DNA from: Kosakonia sp. BYX6
Lineage (GTDB): Bacteria > Pseudomonadota > Gammaproteobacteria > Enterobacterales > Enterobacteriaceae
Direction of reading: 5' to 3'
Length of the DNA stretch: 64,000 bases
Assembly: GCF_038449125.1 (NCBI RefSeq)
Contig: NZ_CP151800.1
Location: 1,336,406-1,400,405, forward strand
Positions 18,542-27,417 of the stretch are shown here, in pieces. The position numbers and the translations under genes were made by a program. Below the pieces are notes generated by a model, which saw only the letters and a program-made list of their open reading frames with translations, made no database searches and was not told the DNA's origin. Position 1 is the first letter of the stretch, and each line of letters starts with the position of its first letter.

Positions 18542-21500
18542 TTATTCAAATCTCAGTTCATTCTCATCATCACGTTTTCTTTCTTCTTCTCGTTCAGCTT
18601 CGATCCGCTGCAAAATCGTCACTATGGTTTTGGCCGCTGCTTCTGCAATCCGCTTATCGTGATGGTCTGCTAAGGTTTCGAAGATTTTTACCCTCGTTTG
18701 CAGTACTTCAGAGCGAGGGCCAGACCATGACATGGGCTCAATTTGGTGTGCGTACATTTGCAAAATTTGCCCGACGTCAGGGGCTTCTTCCAAAAAATGC
18801 AGCGCTTTCGGATTTAACGTTAGAGAGCCCTCATTCCCAGCGTTTACCCATAAAGGAATACCGCTGGCAATGACCTGCCAGGCATCAGATATCGCTTGTT
18901 TCTGGCACCAACGAATGAGGATCTCTACATCTATATCTGCCAGAGGAAGGTTTTTTTGATCCTCGTTTTGAATGAACAATTTGCGTTTTCGTTGTGACTT
19001 TTCATCACCGGAGAATATTCGTTGCAGAAATGCTTCCGGCATTTTTGCAGCGGTCGCCTGGAAGGTACGCTCGAAGTCATGTGCGTATCCGTAGTGTGTG
19101 TCGATGTAGGCGAAAATGGCGTCAAGCCATGAAACTTTTTCTTGCTCGTTACCCTGAAAGGACAGCACTGCGTCTATCACTATCTCAATGTTGTAATCCT
19201 GCTCTCGTCCAGCTTGTTGTAAGCGCTGAGCAGCAGCTAATAAGCCGATACGACGTAATTCCGCTCCAAGGACATCTTTATTGGGATCTTTATTATGAAG
19301 TTTCATCGCGAGCCCATCCAAAACGAAGCTCGCTCCTAAATCCTTTTCAAGTAATCGCTCTGCAAGCGTAATGATTTGATTTTGCGAGAGCGAATAAGAT
19401 TCTCTCCACAGCATTCTTTCATACAACCAACCACTGACGTCCTCATAATTCAATGCTTGCATGCAGCGTTGGAATGCATTGTTGTCAAAGTATTGTTCAG
19501 GTTGTAACCCAACCAAAATAGCCCGAAGCTGACTACTTTCCAGACATTGATCTAAGAGTTCTTCCGCCATTGGGCGAGCTTGCAGAGTAAGTTGTTCGAT
19601 AAAGCCACATAGCAAGGCGATGTTAAAACTGGAGTAACCCAAGGTATGCAGGAACGTAACCAACTCTTCCCAGGTTGCCTTAGGATCATGGGAACCTTTT
19701 GCTAAACCTTTGCCAAACGCTTCTCGGTGGGGCATTCCTTTTGGTGAAAACAGATCTGCTCCCAGCATCGATACCGGATTACCAGAGCAAGCATAAGCTT
19801 CACCTAACTCTTCAGCTTTTGCCGCTAATCTTTCTTTTACAAGACGATGTCGTTCGCCCGCGTCGCCATCAAATTCGCCATCCATTACCCAATGTGCATG
19901 CCCATCTCCAAGAACAAATGCTTTAATATTGTCCATCAGATCTGTTGGCGTGAGCTCAGCTGCAAGCGCAACCAGGTCGACTGGAGGTTGCGGTACACTT
20001 CCATCGGCCTGCTTATCGTTGTAGTCATATTGGATAATTAAACGAACGGCGCTCCATCCTTCGATCCACGTTTGACTGCGGTTTAAGGTCCTTGCTGCTT
20101 CTACTAATTTTTCCCGGATCGCCTGATGACGCCATAGTGAGCGGAATTTTTTAGCAAAAACCGATCTCGCCCTGGTTGCCAGTTCGACATGACTATTAAG
20201 CCCAATAGCAACCGCGAGATCGATAAACTGATGCCGCCAGGCGACGAGTTCCTCTTTATTGGGTTCATAACCATAATCTCGTGGGCGAGCGCCAAAATCA
20301 TGCATCACCGCCCCATGCCAGGGGGGTCCATCTAAGGCGGAAGAAAGCATACGTAAACCAAGCGATTGTCTCTTGGGATCACTGGATAACAATGTGTCCT
20401 TAACCATCGATAATCGTTGCGTCAAAGAAGCACGCGTACCGGACAAATAAGGCTGAAATAAACCGAGGATTTTAGTGTGTGATGACTCAAAATTATTCGA
20501 TTCATCCTCAAAATCAGCCATCCGGAGAAGAAGAGAAACACACCTGTTGAACATGTCAGCGTCATAAGCAATTAACTCAAGAAGATTAAGTATTGTTACT
20601 CGGCAAGGGCTATAAGCCGGCTTTATTCCGCAAAAGGCGGCGGCGCTTATTACCTCATCAATTCTTTTGAGAACTGCATTCGGCACAACAGGAGCAATGT
20701 ATTCAAGAATACGCAGTTCTCGATCCTCAAGATCGAGAAGGTTATAGAGGAAACCACCCTCAGTAAGCCATGCTTCGGCAATGTTTTGCGCTACCGGATG
20801 CTCATGCAAATATCCCAATCGGTGAGCAAACGACATCAGAAGCCTTTCACTGCCCGGCGCCTCAAATGTATTTTGTAGCATCTCTATGGGGATGTTGGTC
20901 AGCGCTCCGCTTGCCAATCTATTCGCTATTGCATGAGGAAGAATCGCTCGCCAGTGCGCGCGTTTTTGGGCAATGTGACGCGCGATAAGTGTGCCAACAG
21001 AACGAAATAACTGCGTTCGTGTTATCTCGCATAGAGAGGCGAGAACGGCTAACTCATCAATCTCTGTTTTTGAAGAATCATCGGAAAACGAATAGACGAG
21101 TGAAAGCGATTCTGCATGCGCTCGCAGATTTTCATCAGGTTGGTTCCTTTGCTCAAACAAGCGATCAAACAACTGGTTATCTGAAAGGTGAGCGAGTGAT
21201 TCTCCCACTTCAACCCTTTCAGCCACAGCAAGGGAAATCCGGGCGTTACCATCAGCGAAATCCGCTATTTTTTTTGCATTCAACTGACCTATTTTCGGAA
21301 AGCGGCGCAGCAATAATGTTTCGGCCATTTCAGCATGTGCCGCTTCGATATGAATCACGTCAGTCTGCTGGGGTTTGTCATCTCTGATGTCATATTCGAC
21401 GGTGATTAAAGAAACTTGTGATCGTTGCGAGACTAAACGTGAGGCCAGTTGAGCGTGTAGATCTGAAGGGCAGTTGTCGAGCACCATAATGGCGCGTCTG

Positions 21501-22372
21501 CTTTCAGCCAGAAGCGTTTCCAGCATCGATGTTGCAGAAGGCGAAGGCCCTTCACCGACATCGGCATAAATAGCGACAGTTTTGTCGAGTGCTTCAGCAC
21601 CAAACTCCTCTTCGAAAAGAGACTGGACTATTCGGGTTTTCCCTGTACCTGATAACCCTGCGATACGAATCGCTTTGCGTGTCGATCTGACCAGCTCACG
21701 AATGTGTGGAATGGCCTCTTTAAGTCCTGACCGGATGCCTGAAGGCATCGTGACTGAAACGCCTGGCGCGAGGATTAATGTATCGTCAGCACCGAGAGGA
21801 GGGTTGCTCCATGCGCCAAACGGTCTCCAGCCTGAGTGGCTCAACCCCAGCACACTGCGCACCCACAGCATCACTGCGGGGTGCTGCCTTAACCATTGAT
21901 GTAACTTTGAGGGATCAAAGAAATCTAAATGAAGGTTGTGACCGTTTGGATCACTCTTCACTGCTTCACGCATTGCCTGTAAGCGGGATTTTCTCATGGG
22001 CGGAGAACAATCATCTTCAAGGCTTACGATGACGTAGCTTCCACCCGTTGCGGCGAGTTCGGCGAGAGTGGCTGACAATATCCCTTTGGGACACATCTCT
22101 TTTTTAATTGATGAGGCCTTCATGGAATGCTTTTTGGCTTGAAAAACGGTATTCGGCTTGACGATAAACCCAGTTTTGAAATCTGCGTTGGCAACATTTA
22201 CCAAAATATCGATTCCGTCGTCTGGTGCGGTAATTGAACCACCCCAAAAAACCTGCGCGGGGCTTTCTCCGACAGATGCTAATTCGGCTTCAGCCAGGCG
22301 AGCAATCAGCTCTTCTAACTGCTCATCGGAAAGCTGTCGCAACTTTTCCTTTTCCAAATCAAAAATGTTCAC
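18542..22372 (-). CDS. Large protein with N-terminal PD-(D/E)XK-type nuclease domain and STAND-like NTPase; candidate antiphage defence gene
   Basis: This 1276-residue protein is not one I can name. Residues 1-170 look like an Mrr-type PD-(D/E)XK nuclease: helix with Glu30, then PDDGIDI (Asp51-Asp55) and VFQAKKH (Gln78, Lys80). Residues about 225-420 form a P-loop NTPase. Walker A is GLSGTGKT (239-246), and the Walker B-like strand IMVLDN (295-300) is followed by a helical lid, as in STAND ATPases. The remaining 850 or so residues are helix-rich without recognisable enzyme motifs and could be a repeat sensor. The tail is highly charged. A GTG start at 22372 has AAGGAG five bases upstream. No partner gene is in the same orientation. 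Lower GC than its neighbours suggests recent acquisition. The domain order resembles Avs-type phage sensors, but the length does not match the large Avs proteins. Confidence 0.75.
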   Translation of the reverse strand: MNIFDLEKEKLRQLSDEQLEELIARLAEAELASVGESPAQVFWGGSITAPDDGIDILVNVANADFKTGFIVKPNTVFQAKKHSMKASSIKKEMCPKGILSATLAELAATGGSYVIVSLEDDCSPPMRKSRLQAMREAVKSDPNGHNLHLDFFDPSKLHQWLRQHPAVMLWVRSVLGLSHSGWRPFGAWSNPPLGADDTLILAPGVSVTMPSGIRSGLKEAIPHIRELVRSTRKAIRIAGLSGTGKTRIVQSLFEEEFGAEALDKTVAIYADVGEGPSPSATSMLETLLAESRRAIMVLDNCPSDLHAQLASRLVSQRSQVSLITVEYDIRDDKPQQTDVIHIEAAHAEMAETLLLRRFPKIGQLNAKKIADFADGNARISLAVAERVEVGESLAHLSDNQLFDRLFEQRNQPDENLRAHAESLSLVYSFSDDSSKTEIDELAVLASLCEITRTQLFRSVGTLIARHIAQKRAHWRAILPHAIANRLASGALTNIPIEMLQNTFEAPGSERLLMSFAHRLGYLHEHPVAQNIAEAWLTEGGFLYNLLDLEDRELRILEYIAPVVPNAVLKRIDEVISAAAFCGIKPAYSPCRVTILNLLELIAYDADMFNRCVSLLLRMADFEDESNNFESSHTKILGLFQPYLSGTRASLTQRLSMVKDTLLSSDPKRQSLGLRMLSSALDGPPWHGAVMHDFGARPRDYGYEPNKEELVAWRHQFIDLAVAIGLNSHVELATRARSVFAKKFRSLWRHQAIREKLVEAARTLNRSQTWIEGWSAVRLIIQYDYNDKQADGSVPQPPVDLVALAAELTPTDLMDNIKAFVLGDGHAHWVMDGEFDGDAGERHRLVKERLAAKAEELGEAYACSGNPVSMLGADLFSPKGMPHREAFGKGLAKGSHDPKATWEELVTFLHTLGYSSFNIALLCGFIEQLTLQARPMAEELLDQCLESSQLRAILVGLQPEQYFDNNAFQRCMQALNYEDVSGWLYERMLWRESYSLSQNQIITLAERLLEKDLGASFVLDGLAMKLHNKDPNKDVLGAELRRIGLLAAAQRLQQAGREQDYNIEIVIDAVLSFQGNEQEKVSWLDAIFAYIDTHYGYAHDFERTFQATAAKMPEAFLQRIFSGDEKSQRKRKLFIQNEDQKNLPLADIDVEILIRWCQKQAISDAWQVIASGIPLWVNAGNEGSLTLNPKALHFLEEAPDVGQILQMYAHQIEPMSWSGPRSEVLQTRVKIFETLADHHDKRIAEAAAKTIVTILQRIEAEREEERKRDDENELRFE

Positions 22373-22544
22373 CCACGCTCCTTGCCGAAATTAACTGCGA
22401 TGATGGCATGAATATACACCCAGTGGTTGAGGCATTCATATTTATGATAAAGACATGAGTCATTTCCGCGCGTTACAGATGACGCCCCGCCTTTTTACGG
22501 CTACGCTTTTACTGCCTAAAACCTCACTCAACAAGACAATCGCC

Positions 22545-24506
22545 ATGTTTAAACGCCTCCTTTCTGCTATCACCAGCAAAAATTCACCTGAACCTGAAAG
22601 CCCCGCAACCGAGCCCCAGCAAAACGAAGCGTTGATCGTCGCGTATGACGCGTACGGGCGCGAGATGCATATCACCCGCAGCGAATGGCGTGAAAAAGTG
22701 TTCCTGCCTTCGTTACAGGAAAAGTGGCACGATGCCGCCGAACTTTATGATGCGATCCTTTCTGGTCTGAACGATGGCTTTGTCGCCGATCTGATCCCCG
22801 CGGCGGAGCGGTTGGTCGAAATCGATGACATCCCGGAACGCAGCCACACCGCGCAGGGCATTGTGTTGATGGAAAACGGTCAGCTAGATGCGGCGGAAAA
22901 TTCGCTGCGTGCCGGTATCGGTAAAGTCGGAGCGACGGGCACGTTGCTGACCAATCTGGCGAAAGTATTTGCCGGGCGCGGGGAAGACGATCGTGCGGAC
23001 GAAATTTTGTGGCAGGCTGTGCAGGCGGATCCCAATCAGGACAACGGCTTGCTGTGGTGGGCGACGATTGCGCGTGAGCGCGGCGGCGAGGCCGGTTACC
23101 TGGCAGCGTTGAACACCGCTTCGGCATTGCCCGGCAGTTGGCGGGCGCAATTATGGTTAGCACGTCATCATCTGGAAAATAAAGAGGTTGCGGCGGCGCG
23201 TGCCTTATATGAACAGGTGCTGGCAGGTGGCAAGTACGACGGCGGCGCGCTGATGATGATTTCCGGCGATCTTGGCAACAATGGCGAGATCGCGCTGATC
23301 GGCGAATTGATCGCCCCCGTTTATGACGAACACAAACACGATCCGATGGCCGGCCTCAATTTGCTGCGGGCCTGGCAGGCGCTCGGCAATGTAGAAGAGG
23401 GCGAAAAACTGCTCGCGCGCCTCTACGCGCTGGGTTACGCGCCGCTGAAACAGCCTCTTGATGAGTTCGCGAAGGCTTTTCAGCAGATGCGTCAGCAGGA
23501 AGCGCAGGCGGTGCCTGCCGATCCGCAGCAGTTGCAAGTCAGTACGCTGGCATTGACCCAACCGATTTGGCACTACGGTTTGGCCAGCGCCGACTGGTTG
23601 TTCACCCATAAACCGGAAGGTGCACCGCAAGTCGGTTTCTTCGCGCTGTCTAAGATTTCCAATGGTATTGAGCGCACTGAATCGCAACGTGAAGATGATA
23701 TCGGGCGGTTGACGCGCGCCATTCCGCTCTATTTTGCCGAAGCGGTGCATTACTGGAGCGATTACGCAAGCTGCTGCTATGTGCAGGTGGTCGAAGGCGG
23801 CGGTCCGGTTGTTTTAGGTGGCGAACTGGATGGCAATGACCTGTTCACCATTGTACCGCCGACCATGAAGTATTTTGTCACCGGTGAAATGGGCTATACC
23901 GGCGAAGGCGACGTGCGGGAATGGCAGATATCACTCAGCCTCTGGAACTGCATCACCCGCGAAAAACAGGCGACCGAAAGCGCTCGCGTCGCGCAACCGG
24001 AACTCGGCGCGTTAATTCTGGGCCTTGAGCAACGACTACTCGCGCATGTCGGCGAACAACGTGAACAGCCGCAGGATGCGTTCTACCTGCGTCCTTCCAC
24101 GGAAGCGATGGACATTTACCTGAGTGAGCTGGGCCAGGCGTTCACCCTGACGCTGGTCGCCAATGAAAAATTGCCGCGCTCGGCGATTTGGGGCGAACGG
24201 GCAATGCTCGACTGGCCGCTGCATATGGCATTGCAATGGCCGCAGACGGAAGTGTCAAAGCTGATGTATCTTTCGGGGCTTGGCAAAGCGTTCGATTACA
24301 AATCCGACGTGCTGGCGGAGTACCAACAACGCAGTCTGGAGCTGCTGCGCGATGCCGAAACAACCCAAAGTGTGGCGGCAAAACTCGCGCCGCTGGTGTG
24401 GAAGATTTTCGGCATGACGGATGAATTCAACGCGCATCGGCAGAACTTGCCCGCAGAAGCGAACGACGCGTATCTCGCCTGGCTGGCGCGCGTTGCTGAA
24501 AAATAA
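22545..24506 (+). CDS. TPR-repeat protein of unknown function
   Basis: This 653-residue, acidic, cytoplasmic-looking protein begins MFKRLLSAITSKNSPEPES. The start at 22545 is chosen because the 30 upstream residues read as non-coding leader, although the ribosome-binding site is weak. Residues about 60-330 show repeated helix pairs of tetratricopeptide type (GIVLMENGQLDAAENSLRAG, LARHHLENKEVAAARALYEQ). The C-terminal half (PIWHYGLASADWLF onwards) is an unrecognised globular region. GC-rich composition matches the core chromosome rather than the adjoining STAND gene. It may be a scaffold, but I infer no function. A terminator follows. Confidence 0.75.
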   Translation: MFKRLLSAITSKNSPEPESPATEPQQNEALIVAYDAYGREMHITRSEWREKVFLPSLQEKWHDAAELYDAILSGLNDGFVADLIPAAERLVEIDDIPERSHTAQGIVLMENGQLDAAENSLRAGIGKVGATGTLLTNLAKVFAGRGEDDRADEILWQAVQADPNQDNGLLWWATIARERGGEAGYLAALNTASALPGSWRAQLWLARHHLENKEVAAARALYEQVLAGGKYDGGALMMISGDLGNNGEIALIGELIAPVYDEHKHDPMAGLNLLRAWQALGNVEEGEKLLARLYALGYAPLKQPLDEFAKAFQQMRQQEAQAVPADPQQLQVSTLALTQPIWHYGLASADWLFTHKPEGAPQVGFFALSKISNGIERTESQREDDIGRLTRAIPLYFAEAVHYWSDYASCCYVQVVEGGGPVVLGGELDGNDLFTIVPPTMKYFVTGEMGYTGEGDVREWQISLSLWNCITREKQATESARVAQPELGALILGLEQRLLAHVGEQREQPQDAFYLRPSTEAMDIYLSELGQAFTLTLVANEKLPRSAIWGERAMLDWPLHMALQWPQTEVSKLMYLSGLGKAFDYKSDVLAEYQQRSLELLRDAETTQSVAAKLAPLVWKIFGMTDEFNAHRQNLPAEANDAYLAWLARVAEK

Positions 24507-24525
24507 TCCCAGGTGATGTTATCGA

Positions 24526-24569
24526 AATCGTCAGCCAACGCGTCTGTGTTGCTGACGATTTTTCTTTTT
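24526..24569 (+). terminator. Terminator after the TPR gene
   Basis: A perfect 10-base stem AATCGTCAGC/GCTGACGATT with a 15-base loop is followed by TTTCTTTTT. Confidence 0.8.
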
Positions 24570-24595
24570 GGCGTGCTGACTTTTTTCAGGCGTAC

Positions 24596-24619
24596 AAAAA
24601 AACCACGCTAGTTAGCGTG
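24596..24619 (-). terminator. Terminator after yfgG
   Basis: Read on the minus strand, CACGCT-AACT-AGCGTG is followed by GG and seven T residues. It lies 22 bases beyond the yfgG stop. Confidence 0.8.
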
Positions 24620-24640
24620 TCAATAAAATCGAAGAAAATC

Positions 24641-24832
24641 TTAGCGTTGTGCGGTGGGATCGATAGTTTGACTGATAGGTTGCAGTTGGTTTTTTTCCTG
24701 GTGATGGTACCAGGCACCAATAGAGGAATAGACGAAACGGCCGAAGAAAAAGAGGAAACTGATAAGAAGTACGATACGGGTCATGCGACTGTCAAATCGA
24801 TGTCGTTTTCGCATACTGGTTGCCTGACTCAC
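24641..24832 (-). CDS. yfgG: YfgG, small single-pass membrane protein (DUF2633)
   Basis: The 63-residue protein begins MSQATSMRKRHRFDSRMTRIV. It has a basic N terminus, one hydrophobic segment (about 19-38, IVLLISFLFFFGRFVYSSIG) and a polar tail, very close to E. coli YfgG. In E. coli it has been linked to nickel and cobalt tolerance; the mechanism is not visible here. It is divergent from yfgF. The E. coli neighbours yfgH and yfgI are missing from this window. Confidence 0.9.
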   Translation of the reverse strand: MSQATSMRKRHRFDSRMTRIVLLISFLFFFGRFVYSSIGAWYHHQEKNQLQPISQTIDPTAQR

Positions 24833-25181
24833 AATGGTTCCTTTAGGAATACCCGATCAACGGGCGACTCGGACATTAAGGCACACTCTTTCGAGAAGAT
24901 CAATTAAGCCTGGTGCAAAAACGCATTGAATAAAATATCAGCAAGATTTATATAAGATAAATTAAATATTTATCTACAAAATAAAAAACGATGAGATCAG
25001 ATTAAATCAGGGAAATAAAAAGGTGTCGAAGAAGGTTTTTTGATGTAGATCAATTGTCCGTTACTGTTCACATCTAGAATTCCACATCGCCCGCGTACTG
25101 GCACTTATCGTGCCCCGCACAGTCAGGTCGGATGCCTGCCTGAAACACCTACCGGGATCCGGGTATGTTTGTCGAGCATCT
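24833..25181. other. AT-rich divergent promoter region between yfgG and yfgF
   Basis: This 349-base gap has no credible gene. It has a notably AT-rich centre (24920-25040), then the FNR-type promoter for yfgF listed separately. About 95 bases of untranslated leader precede yfgF. I see no clear yfgG promoter hexamers. Confidence 0.7.
25040..25080 (+). promoter_or_regulatory. FNR box and class II-type promoter of yfgF
   Basis: TTGAT-GTAG-ATCAA (25040-25053) matches the FNR consensus in all ten specified bases. TAGAAT (25075-25080) is placed so that transcription would start near 25087-25088, putting the box centre at about -41.5, the geometry for direct FNR activation. FNR control of yfgF is reported for E. 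coli. Confidence 0.8.
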
Positions 25182-27401
25182 ATGTCATTTATAAATAAGT
25201 ACAATTACTACAAAGACAAATGGTGGGCTTTGCCGCTCATCGTGACGCCTGTTTTGTATCCACTGTTTAGCATGGCTAATACGTTTACCCTTATTTCCGG
25301 GCAGGAAGTCATTCTTTATTACCTGCCGATGGCGTTATTGATTGCCATGATGATGTTTTATGGCTGGGTGGCGTTGCCGGGCATTGTTATTGCGCTGATT
25401 TGCCATTACAGCTCCGCCGGGCCGCTGGGTGTGATGGTGAAAAGCCTGCATCTGCTGTTTCCTGTATTACTCAGTTGGCTGGGTTATCGCATTTTTGTCA
25501 CGCGGCGGCATAAAGTGGCGTATGGCACGGCGGAACTGGTTTCCCAGCGCGTCTTCTGGCAGGTGCTTTGTCCCGCCTCCATCTATCTGATCATCCTTGA
25601 ACTCGGCGTCTGGCTGAATTTTTACGATCGCCCGGTAAGCGAAAGCGGGGCGATGGCGTTCAATGTTCCGATGCTCATCAACTATCAGGGGCTGCTGGTG
25701 GGTTCTATCACCGGCGTTCCTTTTAGTTATTTATTGATACGGATTATTCGCCACCCGCGCTATGCGCTCTCGTGGTTCTCGCAGTTGCGCCAGGAAGTGG
25801 ACCGCAAAGTCACGCGCACCGAGATGGTGGTCTGGCTTGGCATTATCACCATCATCCTGCTGCTATTGCTGCGACCGCTGAATAAAAACAGCACCATTTT
25901 CAGTACTAACTACACGCTCTCTCTGCTGCTGCCAGTAATGCTGTGGGGGTCGATGCGTTACGGCTTCCGCTTTATGTCGTTTATCTGGACGCCGATTCTG
26001 ATCGTCTCCATTCACTTTTTTTACCGTTATTTGCCGCTTTTCCCCGCGTGGGATGTGCAACTGGCAATAGCTTCCTCAAGCTATCTGGTGTTCTCGTTTA
26101 TCATTCTGGCGATGGCAGTAATGGCGACCCGGCAGCGGCTGGTGCACGATCGCGCCCGTCGGCTGGCGTTTATCGATCCTGTCGCCAATATGCCGAACCT
26201 GCGCGCGCTGAGCCGGGCGTTGGCTGATGCGCCCTGGTCGGTGCTCTGCTTTTTACGCATACCGGAACTGGAACTGTTAGGGCGAAATTACGGTGTTTTA
26301 CTGCGCATTCAGTACAAACAACGCATGGCAAGCTGGCTCAAACCTTTGCTGTCGCCGGAAGAGAGCGTGTATCAGCTTTCCGGTCACGATCTGGTGATTC
26401 GGCTGAACACGCAGTCTCACCAGACGCGCATTGAAGAACTGGATGCGCGCGTGAAACAGTTCCGCTTTGTCTGGGACGACATGCCGCTGCAACCGCAGGT
26501 CGGGCTAAGTTATTGCTATGTGCGCTCGCCGGTTAAACATCTCTACTTGCTGCTGGGCGAAATGAGCACCATTGCGGATCTCTCACTTGCAACCAACCAC
26601 CCGGAAAACCTGCAAAACCGGGGCGCGGCGAATTTACAGCGCAGCCTGAAAAGCAAAGTGGATGTGATGAACCGCCTGCAACTGGCGCTGGAGCAAGACC
26701 ATTTTGAATTGATGGCGCAGCTGATTTACGGGGTGCGCGGCGATGACTACTACGAGATCCTGCTGCGCATGCGCGAAGAGAATGGCGCCAGTATCAGCCC
26801 GGACGAGTTTTTGCCGGTGGCGCATGAGTTTGGTTTGTCATCGCGCATCGATATGTGGGTTATCGAACATGTGTTGGGGTTTATGGCGCAACACCGCGAG
26901 GCGTTACCGGCCCAGCGTTTTTCCATTAACCTCTCCCCGGCATCGATTTGTCGCACGCATTTCGCCCAGGAAGTGCGCCGCTTATTGGACAAATACGCGG
27001 TCGAAGCCTGGCAATTAATTTTCGAAATCACGGAAAGCAACACTCTGACCAACTTGCAGCAGGCAAACCACACGCTGGCACAATTGCAACAGATGGGTTG
27101 CCGGGTGGCGATTGATGACTTTGGCACCGGTTATGCCAGCTATGCACGGTTAAAAACCGTGAATGCCGATATCCTGAAAATCGATGGCAGCTTTATTCGC
27201 AATATTGTTTCTAACAGCCTGGATTACCAGATTGTGGCGTCGATTTGCCATCTGGCGCGAATGAAGAAAATGCTGGTGGTGGCGGAATATGTTGAAAGTG
27301 AAGAGATACGCAGCGCGGCGATCGCGCTGGGTATCGATTATTTGCAGGGCTATCTGATTGGTAAGCCTGCGCCGTTAGAGCGGCTCGTCGCGCAGGCGTA
27401 A
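25182..27401 (+). CDS. yfgF: Cyclic-di-GMP phosphodiesterase YfgF (PdeA)
   Basis: YfgF hydrolyses c-di-GMP and in E. coli influences surface behaviour and stress responses under anaerobic conditions. The 739-residue protein (start at 25182, MSFINKYNYYKDKWW) has an N-terminal membrane sensor of about eight hydrophobic segments (MASE1-like, residues about 15-310). A degenerate GGDEF domain follows, with SGHDL where GGDEF is expected. A C-terminal EAL domain follows from about 490. The EAL signature itself reads ELM, but the metal and catalytic residues remain: EILLRM, FSINLSP, FEITESN, IDDFGTGYASY, LKIDGSFIRN and VAEYVES. It converges on ppx, 16 bases away. Confidence 0.95.
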   Translation: MSFINKYNYYKDKWWALPLIVTPVLYPLFSMANTFTLISGQEVILYYLPMALLIAMMMFYGWVALPGIVIALICHYSSAGPLGVMVKSLHLLFPVLLSWLGYRIFVTRRHKVAYGTAELVSQRVFWQVLCPASIYLIILELGVWLNFYDRPVSESGAMAFNVPMLINYQGLLVGSITGVPFSYLLIRIIRHPRYALSWFSQLRQEVDRKVTRTEMVVWLGIITIILLLLLRPLNKNSTIFSTNYTLSLLLPVMLWGSMRYGFRFMSFIWTPILIVSIHFFYRYLPLFPAWDVQLAIASSSYLVFSFIILAMAVMATRQRLVHDRARRLAFIDPVANMPNLRALSRALADAPWSVLCFLRIPELELLGRNYGVLLRIQYKQRMASWLKPLLSPEESVYQLSGHDLVIRLNTQSHQTRIEELDARVKQFRFVWDDMPLQPQVGLSYCYVRSPVKHLYLLLGEMSTIADLSLATNHPENLQNRGAANLQRSLKSKVDVMNRLQLALEQDHFELMAQLIYGVRGDDYYEILLRMREENGASISPDEFLPVAHEFGLSSRIDMWVIEHVLGFMAQHREALPAQRFSINLSPASICRTHFAQEVRRLLDKYAVEAWQLIFEITESNTLTNLQQANHTLAQLQQMGCRVAIDDFGTGYASYARLKTVNADILKIDGSFIRNIVSNSLDYQIVASICHLARMKKMLVVAEYVESEEIRSAAIALGIDYLQGYLIGKPAPLERLVAQA

Positions 27402-27417
27402 TTCAACGCGTGGCGGA

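Noticed and set aside
18542..22372. Assignment of the large protein to a named Avs type
   Set aside because: The length and the C-terminal region do not let me place it in Avs1-Avs4 from sequence reading alone; only the general STAND-nuclease architecture is claimed.
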